64,000 bases of DNA from Mycobacterium scrofulaceum. Its GTDB lineage: Bacteria; Actinomycetota; Actinomycetes; Mycobacteriales; Mycobacteriaceae. The position numbers and the translations under genes are program-made. The stretch covers positions 1 through 64,000 of the forward strand of contig NZ_LZJW01000102.1 in the NCBI RefSeq assembly GCF_001667885.1. Reading direction: 5' to 3'. This document shows, piece by piece, positions 34,825-42,932 of this stretch; within the stretch, counting starts at the first letter, position 1; each line of letters opens with the position of its first letter. Below the pieces are notes generated by a model. The model was given only the letters and a program-made list of their open reading frames with translations. It was not told where the DNA came from and searched no databases.

Positions 34825-35922
34825 ATGGCGGAACGCGGCGCAGAACCCCAGGTCCCACGCGGGCGCCGACTCTTCCTGCGCGCGGTGCGCCGGTTGTTCA
34901 GCCCGCTGCAGCCGGACGACTACCTCGAGATGATCAACCCGCTGTGGACCACCAAGGAGCTGCGCGGGAAGGTCGAGGCCATCGAGCAGCAGGGCTCCGA
35001 GGCCGCCAGCGTCCTGATCCGACCGGGATACGAATGGCCGGGGCACAAGCCCGGTCAGTACGTGCGCCTCGGGGTGGTCATCGACGGCGTCTACCACTGG
35101 CGGGCGTATTCGCTGACATCGGATCCCACGCCCGAGGATGGGCTGATCAGCGTCACCCCGAAGCGGGTCGATGGCGGGGCGGTGTCGCCGTATCTCGTGC
35201 ACAAGATTCAGCCGGGGGACCTGGTACGGCTCGGCGAGATCGAAGGCGTGTTCACCCTGCCGGAGCCCCTGCCGGACAAGATGCTGTTCATCAGCGCCGG
35301 CAGCGGCATCACCCCGATCATCAGCATGCTGCGCGACCTCGACCACCGCGACGAGATGCGCGACGCGGTGGTCATCCATTCCGCGCGCACCCGCGAGCAG
35401 GCCATGTTCCTGCCCGCCCTGGAAGAGCTGGAGAAACGTCACCAGGGAATGCGGCTGGATCTGCGCTTCACCTCCGAACAGGGGCGGCTCACCCCCGGCG
35501 ACCTGGACGACGTGTGCCCCGACTGGCGCGAGCGCGAGGCGTTCTGCTCGGGGCCCGGCGAGATGCTCGACGCGCTGATCGAGCACTGGGAGAACAACGG
35601 CGATCGAGACCGCCTGCATTTCGAACGGTTCCAACCCAAGATCGGCGGCGACGCCAACGCCGGCGAGGGCGGCACGGTGTGCTTCCTCGACAGCGACAAG
35701 GAAGTCGAATGTGACGGCGGCACATCGATTCTCGAGGCCGGCGAGAAGGCCGGCCTCAACCTCGCCTATGGCTGTCGCATCGGAATCTGCCATACCTGCG
35801 TCGGGACGCTGAAGTCGGGCAAACTGCGCGACCTGCGCTCGGGCGACGTGATCGAACCGACCGAACAGGACGTCCGGATCTGCATCAACACCGCCGAGGG
35901 CGACGTCGAACTGGAACTTTGA
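34825..35922 (+). CDS. Ferredoxin reductase with C-terminal 2Fe-2S domain (Rv3230c-like)
   Basis: A 365-residue electron-transfer protein. Seen: FAD motif 'WRAYSLTSD' (92-100), NAD(P) site 'FISAGSGITPIISMLR' (155-170), and a plant-type 2Fe-2S domain with Cys317, Cys322, Cys325 and Cys353 (CX4CX2CX27C). Family knowledge: M. tuberculosis Rv3230c passes NADPH electrons to the stearoyl-CoA desaturase DesA3; the next gene here is a DesA3-like desaturase, so the pairing is kept. Start: ATG at 34825, apparently leaderless; an open frame to 34810 adds five residues only. Confidence 0.93.
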   Translation: MAERGAEPQVPRGRRLFLRAVRRLFSPLQPDDYLEMINPLWTTKELRGKVEAIEQQGSEAASVLIRPGYEWPGHKPGQYVRLGVVIDGVYHWRAYSLTSDPTPEDGLISVTPKRVDGGAVSPYLVHKIQPGDLVRLGEIEGVFTLPEPLPDKMLFISAGSGITPIISMLRDLDHRDEMRDAVVIHSARTREQAMFLPALEELEKRHQGMRLDLRFTSEQGRLTPGDLDDVCPDWREREAFCSGPGEMLDALIEHWENNGDRDRLHFERFQPKIGGDANAGEGGTVCFLDSDKEVECDGGTSILEAGEKAGLNLAYGCRIGICHTCVGTLKSGKLRDLRSGDVIEPTEQDVRICINTAEGDVELEL

Positions 35923-35938
35923 TCGAAAGGAGCGGCTC

Positions 35939-37345
35939 GTGACAACTGCCGTGAAGAAGGCCGGGGAGTCACCGCTTTCCCGCCTTGGGGAACAAGAACT
36001 GGAAAAGCTCGCGAAGGAATTCGACGCGATCCACGACGAGGTGTTCGCCGACCTGGGCGACCGCGACCGCCGCTACATCAAGAACGTGATCTCGGCGCAA
36101 CGGCAGATCGTGGTGGCGGGCCGGGTCCTGCTGCTGGCGTCACGCTCGAAAACCGCTTGGCTGCTGGGCACCGCGTGCCTCTCCATGGCGAAGATCTTGG
36201 AGAACATGGAGATCGGCCACAACGTGATGCACGGGCAATGGGATTGGATGAACGATCCCGACATCCACTCCTCGGTCTGGGACTGGGACACCGCGTCGAC
36301 CGCGGAATCGTGGAAGCACTCCCACAACTACATCCACCACACGTTCACCAACATCCTGGGCAAGGACAAAGATCTCGGCTACGAGATCATGCGGATCGAC
36401 CCCAACCAGAAGTGGGCGCCGCGGTATCTGGGCCAGCCCATCTACAACCTGCTGCTCACGTTGCTCTTCGAGTGGGGCGTGGCCGTCCACGACATGGACA
36501 TCGACGCCATCCGCAAACGCGAGAAGCCGTGGTCGGAGGTGCGCAAGGACCTCAAGGGCATCGGCGTCAAAGCCCGCGCCCAGATCATCAAGGACTACCT
36601 GGGCTGGCCGGCGATCAGCGCCGGCGCGTTCGGGCTCGTCCAGCTGGCCTCGCGTGGCCGGCTCGAACAACCGGCGCAGAGCCGGGTCGCCAGAAGGCTC
36701 CGCAGGGTGTCGAACGGCGGACGCGTCGGCGCCGCGGCGAACTTCCTCGACAAGGTCGCGCCGGGCGTGGAAAGCACCTACCTGCGCACGCTGGCCGCCG
36801 ACGCGCTGGCGAACGTGATCCGCAACGTGTGGGCGCACGCGATCATCTTCTGCGGGCACTTTCCGGACCAGACCTACACGTTCACCCAGGACGAAGTCGA
36901 GAACGAGACGCGCGGCGGCTGGTACGTACGCCAACTGCTCGGCGCAGCGAACATCGACGGCAGCCCCCTGTTCCACATCATCAGCGGCAATCTCGGCTAT
37001 CAGGTCGAACACCACCTCTACCCGGACATGCCCAGCAGCCGGTACTCGGAGATCGCTCCGCAAGTCAAAGAAATCTGCGAGCGCTACGAGCTGCCTTACA
37101 ACTCCGGCCCGTTCGGCAAGCAGTGGGCAATGGTGCACCGGAGCATCTTCCGGCTGGCTTTCCCGGGCGGGAAGCCGCGGCCGAAGCCCGGCCCCTATCA
37201 CGGCAACGTCCATCGGCCGGACCCGGAGCGGCCCAGCGAGGGCAACCGATCCCGCGACCGTGTTCCGGCCGAACATCCGGCCGCGGGCCCCGAACACGAC
37301 TCGAGCGGCGTCGAGGTGCAGCCGCCACCCCGCGGCAAGGACTGA
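35939..37345 (+). CDS. Membrane fatty acyl desaturase, DesA3-like
   Basis: A 468-residue di-iron desaturase. Seen: His boxes HNVMH (94-98), HNYIHH (129-134) and QVEHHLYP in the C-terminal part, with hydrophobic segments between them; the core resembles DesA3 closely ('MEIGHNVMHGQWDWMNDP'). It is about 40 residues longer than DesA3, mainly a Pro/Arg-rich tail. It would introduce a double bond in an acyl-CoA using electrons from the reductase encoded 16 bp upstream. Start: GTG at 35939 with AAGGAG. Orthologue or paralogue of DesA3 cannot be decided here. Confidence 0.93.
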   Translation: MTTAVKKAGESPLSRLGEQELEKLAKEFDAIHDEVFADLGDRDRRYIKNVISAQRQIVVAGRVLLLASRSKTAWLLGTACLSMAKILENMEIGHNVMHGQWDWMNDPDIHSSVWDWDTASTAESWKHSHNYIHHTFTNILGKDKDLGYEIMRIDPNQKWAPRYLGQPIYNLLLTLLFEWGVAVHDMDIDAIRKREKPWSEVRKDLKGIGVKARAQIIKDYLGWPAISAGAFGLVQLASRGRLEQPAQSRVARRLRRVSNGGRVGAAANFLDKVAPGVESTYLRTLAADALANVIRNVWAHAIIFCGHFPDQTYTFTQDEVENETRGGWYVRQLLGAANIDGSPLFHIISGNLGYQVEHHLYPDMPSSRYSEIAPQVKEICERYELPYNSGPFGKQWAMVHRSIFRLAFPGGKPRPKPGPYHGNVHRPDPERPSEGNRSRDRVPAEHPAAGPEHDSSGVEVQPPPRGKD

Positions 37346-37403
37346 CGCTCGACGCCGGGCTCATCGGGTTGCCGTCGCCGGGACGCTGAGTAGCCTTTGC
37401 GCG

Positions 37404-38144
37404 ATGACGGGGATCGACGGGCAGGTCGTGGCCATCACCGGGGCAAGCAGTGGGATCGGTGGGGCGACCGCGTTGCTGCTGGCCGAGCGCGGTGCCCGGG
37501 TGGTCATCGGCGCGCGCCGCGTCGAGCGGCTTGATGAGATCGCACGGGAAATACGCGACCGGGGCGGATCCGCCGTCACCTGCCAAGCCGACGTCTCGCG
37601 ACGCGAAGACTTGGAGCTGCTCGTCGCGACGGCCACCGACGAATTCGGCCGCCTCGATGTCCTGGTGAGCAATGCCGGCATCAGCAAGATCGGGCCGATG
37701 TCCGACCTCGACGTCGACGGGTGGTCGGCGATGATCGACGTCAACCTGCGGGGGGTACTGCACGGGGTCGCCGCGGCCCTGCCGGTGTTTCGAAATCAGG
37801 GCCGCGGACATTTCGTGACGACGGTGTCGACCGCGGGGCTCAAGATCGTCCCCACTATGGCGGTGTATGCCGCCACGAAGAACGCCGTTCGCACTCTGAT
37901 GGAGGGCTTACGCCAGGAATCGACCGATGGCGTCGTCCGGACCACATCCATCTCGCCGGGATTCGTCGACACCCAATTGGACGGCTCCATCGACGACGCG
38001 GCGGTGCGCGCACAGATCCGCCGCAACATGGCCGAGTTCGGATTGCCGCCGGCGGCGGTGGCGCGGGCGATCGCGTTCGCCATCGAGCAACCGCCCGACG
38101 TCGAGATCGGCGACATCACCATCCGGCCAACGGTGCAGGGCTAG
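37404..38144 (+). CDS. SDR family oxidoreductase
   Basis: A 246-residue classical SDR. Seen: TGASSGIGG (12-20), NAG (90-92), catalytic 'TTVSTAG' Ser, Tyr155 and Lys159. The downstream pattern 'ISPGFVDTQLDGSI' is usual. The substrate is unknown. Start: ATG at 37404. It lies 58 bp after the desaturase gene on the same strand, with no clear terminator, so read-through from that operon is possible. No mycofactocin-type block is present. Confidence 0.87.
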   Translation: MTGIDGQVVAITGASSGIGGATALLLAERGARVVIGARRVERLDEIAREIRDRGGSAVTCQADVSRREDLELLVATATDEFGRLDVLVSNAGISKIGPMSDLDVDGWSAMIDVNLRGVLHGVAAALPVFRNQGRGHFVTTVSTAGLKIVPTMAVYAATKNAVRTLMEGLRQESTDGVVRTTSISPGFVDTQLDGSIDDAAVRAQIRRNMAEFGLPPAAVARAIAFAIEQPPDVEIGDITIRPTVQG

Positions 38145-38207
38145 CACCGGGGTGGTCAGGCGCCCGAATCTGAACCTTTTTCGGCGCGCGTTCGTGGATG
38201 ATCATCG

Positions 38208-39572
38208 ATGATGCGCCGCACCCACAGTTCCGGCACCGCAGACACCGAGCCGACCGACTCCGGCGGCTACGGGTTTCCCGCGTGGCTGTGGCGCGTGCTG
38301 GACGACCACCCGCCGCCGGGCGTCCGGCGGGCGCAGCGTTGGCGCAGCCCGCTGCGGGGACCATGGCTGACGTCGGTGTTCGGCTCGGTGCTGCTGATCA
38401 CGCTGCCGATCGTCATCCTCACCGGGTTGCTGTCCTACATCGCCTACGGGCCGCGGTTCGGCCAAGCGATCCCCGGCGACGTCGGATGGCTGAAGCTGCC
38501 GACGTTCGACTGGCCCACCAGCCCGGCGTGGTTGTACCGGCTGACCCAGGGGTTGCACGTCGGGCTCGGGCTGATCCTGATCCCGGTGGTGCTGGCCAAA
38601 CTGTGGTCGGTGATCCCGCGACTGTTCGCGTGGCCGCCCGCCCGGTCCACAGCCCAACTGCTGGAACGGGTTTCGTTGCTGATGCTGGTCGGTGGCGTCC
38701 TGTTCGAGATCGTCACGGGCGTGCTGAACATCCAGTACGACTACATCTTCGGATTCAGCTTCTACACCGCGCATTACTTCGGCGCCTGGGTGTTCATCGC
38801 CGGATTCGTCGTGCATATCGCGATCAAGATCCCGACGATGTGGTCCGGCCTGCGCTCGATCTCGGCGCGTGACGTGCTGCGCACCGGGCGCGCCCAGACC
38901 CGCGCGCAACCTTGGGAGCCGGACGGGCTGGTCGCCTCGGACCCCGAGCCCGCGACGATGAGCCGCCGCGGCGCCCTCGCGCTGGTGGGCGGCGGCGCGG
39001 TGTTCATGGCGGTCATCACCGCGGGGCAGACGCTCGGTGGCCACGCGCGGCCCGCGGCCCTGCTGCTTCCGCGCGGGCGCACCCGCGGGGACGGGCCTGG
39101 CGACTTCGAGGTCAACCGGACCGCGGTGGTGGCCGGCATTTCCTCGGAAAACACCGGTGAGCGCTGGCGGCTCACGCTGAGCGGAGGATCGCACGCCGTC
39201 GTCCTGGATCGCCCCGCCCTGCTGGCCATGCCGCAGCACACCGCCACGCTGCCGATCGCCTGCGTGGAAGGCTGGTCCACCACCCAGACCTGGACCGGGG
39301 TGCGGCTGGCGGACCTGGCCAGGCTCGCCGGCGTTCCCGCACCCGAGTCGGCCTACGTGTCGTCGTTGGAGCGCGGGGGCGCGTTCGGCCGCGCGACGCT
39401 GCAGGGGAGCCAGGTGCTGCACCCCGATGCCCTGCTGGCCCTGCGCGTGAACGGGGCCGACCTGTCCCCGGATCATGGCTACCCGGCGCGCATCATCGTG
39501 CCGGCGTTGCCAGGGGTGCACAACACCAAATGGGTGGAGTCCATCGCCTTCAGGGCCACCCCAAATGCTTAG
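38208..39572 (+). CDS. Cytochrome b561-like membrane domain fused to a sulfite-oxidase-type molybdopterin domain
   Basis: A 454-residue fusion. N-terminal half (about 50-215): four to five membrane segments with His117, His189 and His203 as possible haem b ligands. Then a second signal-like stretch 'MSRRGALALVGGGAVFMAV' with a twin-arginine pair (253-254). The C-terminal half (about 295-450) is a molybdopterin oxidoreductase domain with the catalytic Cys352 in 'LPIACVEGWS' and 'PDHGYPARIIVP'. It probably moves electrons between the membrane and an exported sulfite-oxidase-like site. A small membrane protein gene overlaps its end by 8 bp. Confidence 0.85.
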   Translation: MMRRTHSSGTADTEPTDSGGYGFPAWLWRVLDDHPPPGVRRAQRWRSPLRGPWLTSVFGSVLLITLPIVILTGLLSYIAYGPRFGQAIPGDVGWLKLPTFDWPTSPAWLYRLTQGLHVGLGLILIPVVLAKLWSVIPRLFAWPPARSTAQLLERVSLLMLVGGVLFEIVTGVLNIQYDYIFGFSFYTAHYFGAWVFIAGFVVHIAIKIPTMWSGLRSISARDVLRTGRAQTRAQPWEPDGLVASDPEPATMSRRGALALVGGGAVFMAVITAGQTLGGHARPAALLLPRGRTRGDGPGDFEVNRTAVVAGISSENTGERWRLTLSGGSHAVVLDRPALLAMPQHTATLPIACVEGWSTTQTWTGVRLADLARLAGVPAPESAYVSSLERGGAFGRATLQGSQVLHPDALLALRVNGADLSPDHGYPARIIVPALPGVHNTKWVESIAFRATPNA

Positions 39573-40089
39573 CGCGCGAGCGGCTTTCGTGCGGATCTAT
39601 GGCTCTGGCCCCTGGCATCTGCTGACGTTGATCGCCGGGTTCGCGCTCTTGGCCTATGTCGTGGTCACCATCAAACCGGTCACGCTGTGGAACCCCCAGG
39701 TGTGGTGGCAGTCGATCATCGTGTGGTTCGCGGCGGCCATCGTCGCCCACGACCTGGTGTTGTTTCCGGTCTACGCATTGCTGGACCGGCTGCTCTCGCG
39801 GTCCGTCGTCCGGCCCGCACCGCGGGGTGTGCCCGTCATCAATCACATCCGGGTGCCCGCGCTGGGCGCCGGCCTGACGCTGCTGGTCTTCCTGCCCGGC
39901 ATCATCAAGCAGGGCGCCGCCACGTATTCGGCCGCGACCGGGCAGACGCAGGATCCCTTTCTCGGCCGCTGGCTCCTGCTGACCGCCGCGATGTTCGCGG
40001 CCAGTGCCGCGATCTACGCGATCCGCGTGGTGACCGCGCCCAGGCGGACCGGGGCGGCACCCGGCCTACATGTTGGCGATGATCTGTAG
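39565..40089 (+). CDS. Small multi-pass membrane protein, partner of the molybdopterin fusion
   Basis: A 174-residue protein with four hydrophobic segments ('HLLTLIAGFALLAYVVV', 'SIIVWFAAAIVAHDLVLFPVYALL', 'VPALGAGLTLLVFLPGII', 'WLLLTAAMFAASAAIYAI'). Not recognised as a named family. The ATG at 39565 lies inside the end of the molybdopterin fusion gene (8-bp overlap), which strongly suggests that the products work together. It has His59 between two segments but no obvious haem pair. Its 3' end overlaps the convergent SHOCT gene by 24 bp. Confidence 0.75.
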   Translation: MLSARAAFVRIYGSGPWHLLTLIAGFALLAYVVVTIKPVTLWNPQVWWQSIIVWFAAAIVAHDLVLFPVYALLDRLLSRSVVRPAPRGVPVINHIRVPALGAGLTLLVFLPGIIKQGAATYSAATGQTQDPFLGRWLLLTAAMFAASAAIYAIRVVTAPRRTGAAPGLHVGDDL

Positions 40090-40425
40090 GCGCTGGGCCC
40101 TGTATTCGGTGTCGGTGATGGCGCCCCTGGCATGCAGGTCCTCGAGTTGTCTGAGGCGGTCGTACAGCGGCGGTTCGGGCCGCGTGAGCGGGACCGGGTG
40201 AGCGTGGATGCCGCCGGTGTGCGGCATCGAGCCGCCCTTGGCGGTCCACCCCGAACCGAGGTCGATCAGCCGCAGCGCGAACAACACGCCGGCGCCGGTG
40301 ATCGGCAGGCCGAGGTAGAGCATCCACCCCAACGGCACGCCGGCCCGGCTCAGCGCGAAATAACGCGTCAGCAGGACCAGCGCGAGCAACCCGCCGGCCA
40401 GCAGCACCACGGCCTTGCTTTTCAT
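40066..40425 (-). CDS. Small membrane protein with C-terminal SHOCT domain
   Basis: A 119-residue protein: two N-terminal hydrophobic segments ('AVVLLAGGLLALVLLTRYF' and 'PLGWMLYLGLPITGAGVLFALRL'), a Pro-rich linker, and the C-terminal SHOCT motif 'LYDRLRQLEDLHARGAITDTEYRAQRLQII'. Family knowledge: SHOCT helices are short oligomerising tails found on many bacterial membrane proteins. Start: ATG at 40425 with GGAGG about 10 nt upstream. Its end overlaps the convergent gene at 39565. Confidence 0.8.
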   Translation of the reverse strand: MKSKAVVLLAGGLLALVLLTRYFALSRAGVPLGWMLYLGLPITGAGVLFALRLIDLGSGWTAKGGSMPHTGGIHAHPVPLTRPEPPLYDRLRQLEDLHARGAITDTEYRAQRLQIIANM

Positions 40426-40618
40426 CCGCCATGAACCTCCGTGTCGGTCGCTGCGGGGCGCAGCGGTGGTGTGGCAAGTGCAACCCGATCGGGTCGCTAC
40501 CGATCCCAAGGGCGCTCAGCGCGTTCACCGTCCACGGCCGCGCTTGAAGGATTCTTGGTGACTTCTTGGAGTGTTCTTTGAAACCCGCGCGTGTTCTGCG
40601 CGTTGCGCGGCGACTAAC

Positions 40619-40631
40619 TACTCTGGTGAGC
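40619..40631 (+). promoter_or_regulatory. Candidate leaderless -10 element of the first Cys-rich secreted protein
   Basis: TACTCT at 40619-40624 lies 7 nt before the ATG at 40632, and no ribosome site is present. The same hexamer and spacing (6 nt) occur before the reductase gene at 34825, which supports leaderless transcription at both. Confidence 0.4.
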
Positions 40632-40916
40632 ATGAAAAACACGCGGGCTTCGACGGCGACGGCGTTGTGCGCCTGCCTGGCCGCGCTTGTCTTCACGCCA
40701 CTCGGCCTCGCCCCGACGACGGCGGCAAGAACCGTTGTGTCGTCCCCGTCCTCATCGATCGACGACCGCGCGCTCGGGTTGCCCAGCTCGCCCTGCTTCA
40801 TCGGCCTCAACTGCGGATGTGTCCAACACTGCCAATCGCCCCCGCGCCCGCGTCCGCCGGCCGTAGCGGGCGATCCACAGCACGCTCCGCCCGCGTCCAC
40901 GCCGCCAAATCCCTAG
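40632..40916 (+). CDS. Small secreted Cys-rich, Pro-rich protein (copy 1)
   Basis: A 94-residue protein with a Sec signal peptide (basic start, hydrophobic 'ALCACLAALVFTPLGLA', cleavage probably near the AARTVV region). The mature part has C55-x5-C61-x-C63-x3-C67 in the block 'CFIGLNCGCVQHC', then a Pro-rich tail ending 'DPQHAPPASTPPNP'. Start: ATG 40632 (leaderless signal) or GTG 40626. The next gene encodes a paralogue with the same Cys spacing and tail. I do not recognise the family; the Cys and nearby His could bind a metal or form two disulfides outside the cell. Confidence 0.75.
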   Translation: MKNTRASTATALCACLAALVFTPLGLAPTTAARTVVSSPSSSIDDRALGLPSSPCFIGLNCGCVQHCQSPPRPRPPAVAGDPQHAPPASTPPNP

Positions 40917-40965
40917 TCCGACCGGACAATCGCCTGCTCCGCGGAGAAAGCACACTGGAGAGATT

Positions 40966-41277
40966 GTGAAGATTCGACCAGCCCGACCTGTGGCCGCGGT
41001 TTGCGGCGTCTTCGCAGCAGTCGTTTTGGTGTTCGGCTGGTCGGACGCCGGCATGGTCACCCGGGCGGCAAACCCCACGCCTTCGTCCAACGTGGCGCCG
41101 GCCCCCCCGCCCGGCCCGGGCGGCGCGCTGCCGGTGCAACCCGCCGGCGGGGGAGGCTGCATCATCGGCCTCAACTGCGGTTGCACGCGCAACTGCCATA
41201 AGCCGCGGCCCCATCCCCCGGGTCCCGTCAGCGATCCGCAACACGACGCGCCCGCACCGGCCCCGGAGAACCCCTAG
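40966..41277 (+). CDS. Small secreted Cys-rich, Pro-rich protein (copy 2)
   Basis: A 103-residue paralogue of the preceding protein: signal peptide 'RPVAAVCGVFAAVVLVFGW', a Pro/Gly linker, then C65-x5-C71-x-C73-x3-C77 in 'CIIGLNCGCTRNC' and a tail ending 'DPQHDAPAPAPENP'. The block CxIGLNCGC and DPQH are nearly identical in both copies, while signal peptides and linkers differ; selection therefore acts on the C-terminal part. Start: GTG at 40966 after GGAGAG. The 49-bp gap suggests a tandem duplication expressed together. Confidence 0.78.
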   Translation: MKIRPARPVAAVCGVFAAVVLVFGWSDAGMVTRAANPTPSSNVAPAPPPGPGGALPVQPAGGGGCIIGLNCGCTRNCHKPRPHPPGPVSDPQHDAPAPAPENP

Positions 41278-41324
41278 CGGGGCATAGCCGACGAGGCCGC
41301 CGGCCGCTTTCCTATCATCGGCTG

Positions 41325-42932
41325 ATGGAGATCGAGTCCTCGCCGGCGTTCGGTGCCGAGGACTCGGCCCGGTTTCGTGCCTCGGGGTTCTGGTCGGACA
41401 CGACGTTGTCGGACGCGGTGCGGCGCAATGCAGAACGGTCGCCGGATCGGCTTGCCTATGTCGACCATCCCGGGACGGCCTTGAGTTGGCGCCAATTCGA
41501 CGATGCCGCAAGCGCGCTGGCCGGGGCGCTGGCCGGCGCGGGGGTCGAGCCCGGTGACCGGGTGGCGGTGTGGCACGGCGATTCCGCCGCCCTGCACGTG
41601 CTGTTCGTCGCGATCGAGCGCTGCGGGGCGGTCGTCGTCGGGGTGGGCGCGCGCGCCGGAGCCCGGGAGGCCGCGGCGATACTGCGCAGCGCCCGGCCGA
41701 AAATGCTGATCAGCGACCATCAGCATGCTGGGACCGCGGCGTCGGTCGCCGAGGAGCTGTCACTGCCCACCCTGACGCTGGGCACGGACGCCGGCGCCCC
41801 TCGGCTGAACATCGGGGCGGCGCCCAAGCCGCTTGCCCCCGGCGCCCGGCTCGGGCCCGACGATGTGTTCCTGATCAACTCGACATCCGGGACCACCGGC
41901 CTGCCCAAGTGCGTCGTGCACACCCAGAATCGCTGGTACTACTTCCACCAGAAGGCCGTCGCCAACGGGCTGCTGACGGCGGAAGACGTTTTCCTGCCGG
42001 TCATCCCGACGCCGTTCGGATTCGGGCTATGGACCAGCCACACCACGCCGATCTACCTCGGCGCCACCGCGATCATCTTGGGCCGGTTCAGCACCGGGGC
42101 GACCTGCGAGGCGATATCGCTGCACCGGGCCACCGTATTGTGCTGTGTCAGTACGCAATTGACGATGTTGATGGCGGATCCCGCGACCCGCGACCATGAC
42201 CTGAGTTCGCTGCGCGTCGTGTTCACCGGCGGTGAGGCGCTGCCGTACCGGCCGGCGGCAGAGTTCGAGGAACTCACCGGCGCCAAGATCCTGCAGTTCT
42301 ACGGCTCCAACGAAACCGGGATGCTGAGCGCCACCACCGTCGACGACACGCGGGAACGCCGACTGCGCACCGGCGGCCGGATCGTGCCCGAAATGGCGGT
42401 CCGGCTCTTCGACGGGGACCGGGACGTGACCGTGACGGGCAAGGGCCAGCCGGCCTGTCGCGGCCCGGCGACCAGCCTCGGCTACCTGGGCGGAACCGAT
42501 CACGACAAGTTGTTCACCCCAGACGGGTGGATGCGGATGGGTGACATCTGCGAAATCGACGCGGACGGCTACCTGACCGTCACCGGGCGAACGTCCGACT
42601 TCATCCTGCGCGGCGGGAAGAACATCAGCGCCACGCAGGTCGAGGACGCCGTCACCACCCACCCCGCGATCGCCGTGGCGGCGGCGGTCGCGATGCCCGA
42701 TCCGGTGTTCGGCGAAAAGGTGTGCCTCTACGCCGAACTCGTCGACTCGACCACGGTCGAGCTGCCCGAGCTGGTCGAACACCTTCTCGCGCTGGGCGTA
42801 TCCAAGGAGCTGTTGCCCGAGCGGCTCATCGTGGTCGACGAACTCCCGCGCTCGTCGGGAGGGAAGGTTGCCAAAGGTCGGCTCCGCGAGGATATTCGAG
42901 CCAGAACGGAGGCCGAAGATGAATGCTCCTAA
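41325..42932 (+). CDS. AMP-forming acyl-CoA ligase
   Basis: A 535-residue class I adenylate-forming enzyme. Seen: P-loop 'INSTSGTTGLPKCVVHTQN', 'ILQFYGSNETGMLSAT', 'WMRMGDICEIDADGYLTVTGRTSDFILRGGKNISATQVE' and the C-terminal Lys in 'SSGGKVAKGRL'. The first half is like benzoate- or cyclohexanecarboxylate-type ligases, but the acid cannot be named. Start: ATG at 41325. Its end overlaps the aldolase-like gene by 14 bp, so the two belong to one operon with the amidohydrolase further on. Confidence 0.9.
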   Translation: MEIESSPAFGAEDSARFRASGFWSDTTLSDAVRRNAERSPDRLAYVDHPGTALSWRQFDDAASALAGALAGAGVEPGDRVAVWHGDSAALHVLFVAIERCGAVVVGVGARAGAREAAAILRSARPKMLISDHQHAGTAASVAEELSLPTLTLGTDAGAPRLNIGAAPKPLAPGARLGPDDVFLINSTSGTTGLPKCVVHTQNRWYYFHQKAVANGLLTAEDVFLPVIPTPFGFGLWTSHTTPIYLGATAIILGRFSTGATCEAISLHRATVLCCVSTQLTMLMADPATRDHDLSSLRVVFTGGEALPYRPAAEFEELTGAKILQFYGSNETGMLSATTVDDTRERRLRTGGRIVPEMAVRLFDGDRDVTVTGKGQPACRGPATSLGYLGGTDHDKLFTPDGWMRMGDICEIDADGYLTVTGRTSDFILRGGKNISATQVEDAVTTHPAIAVAAAVAMPDPVFGEKVCLYAELVDSTTVELPELVEHLLALGVSKELLPERLIVVDELPRSSGGKVAKGRLREDIRARTEAEDECS

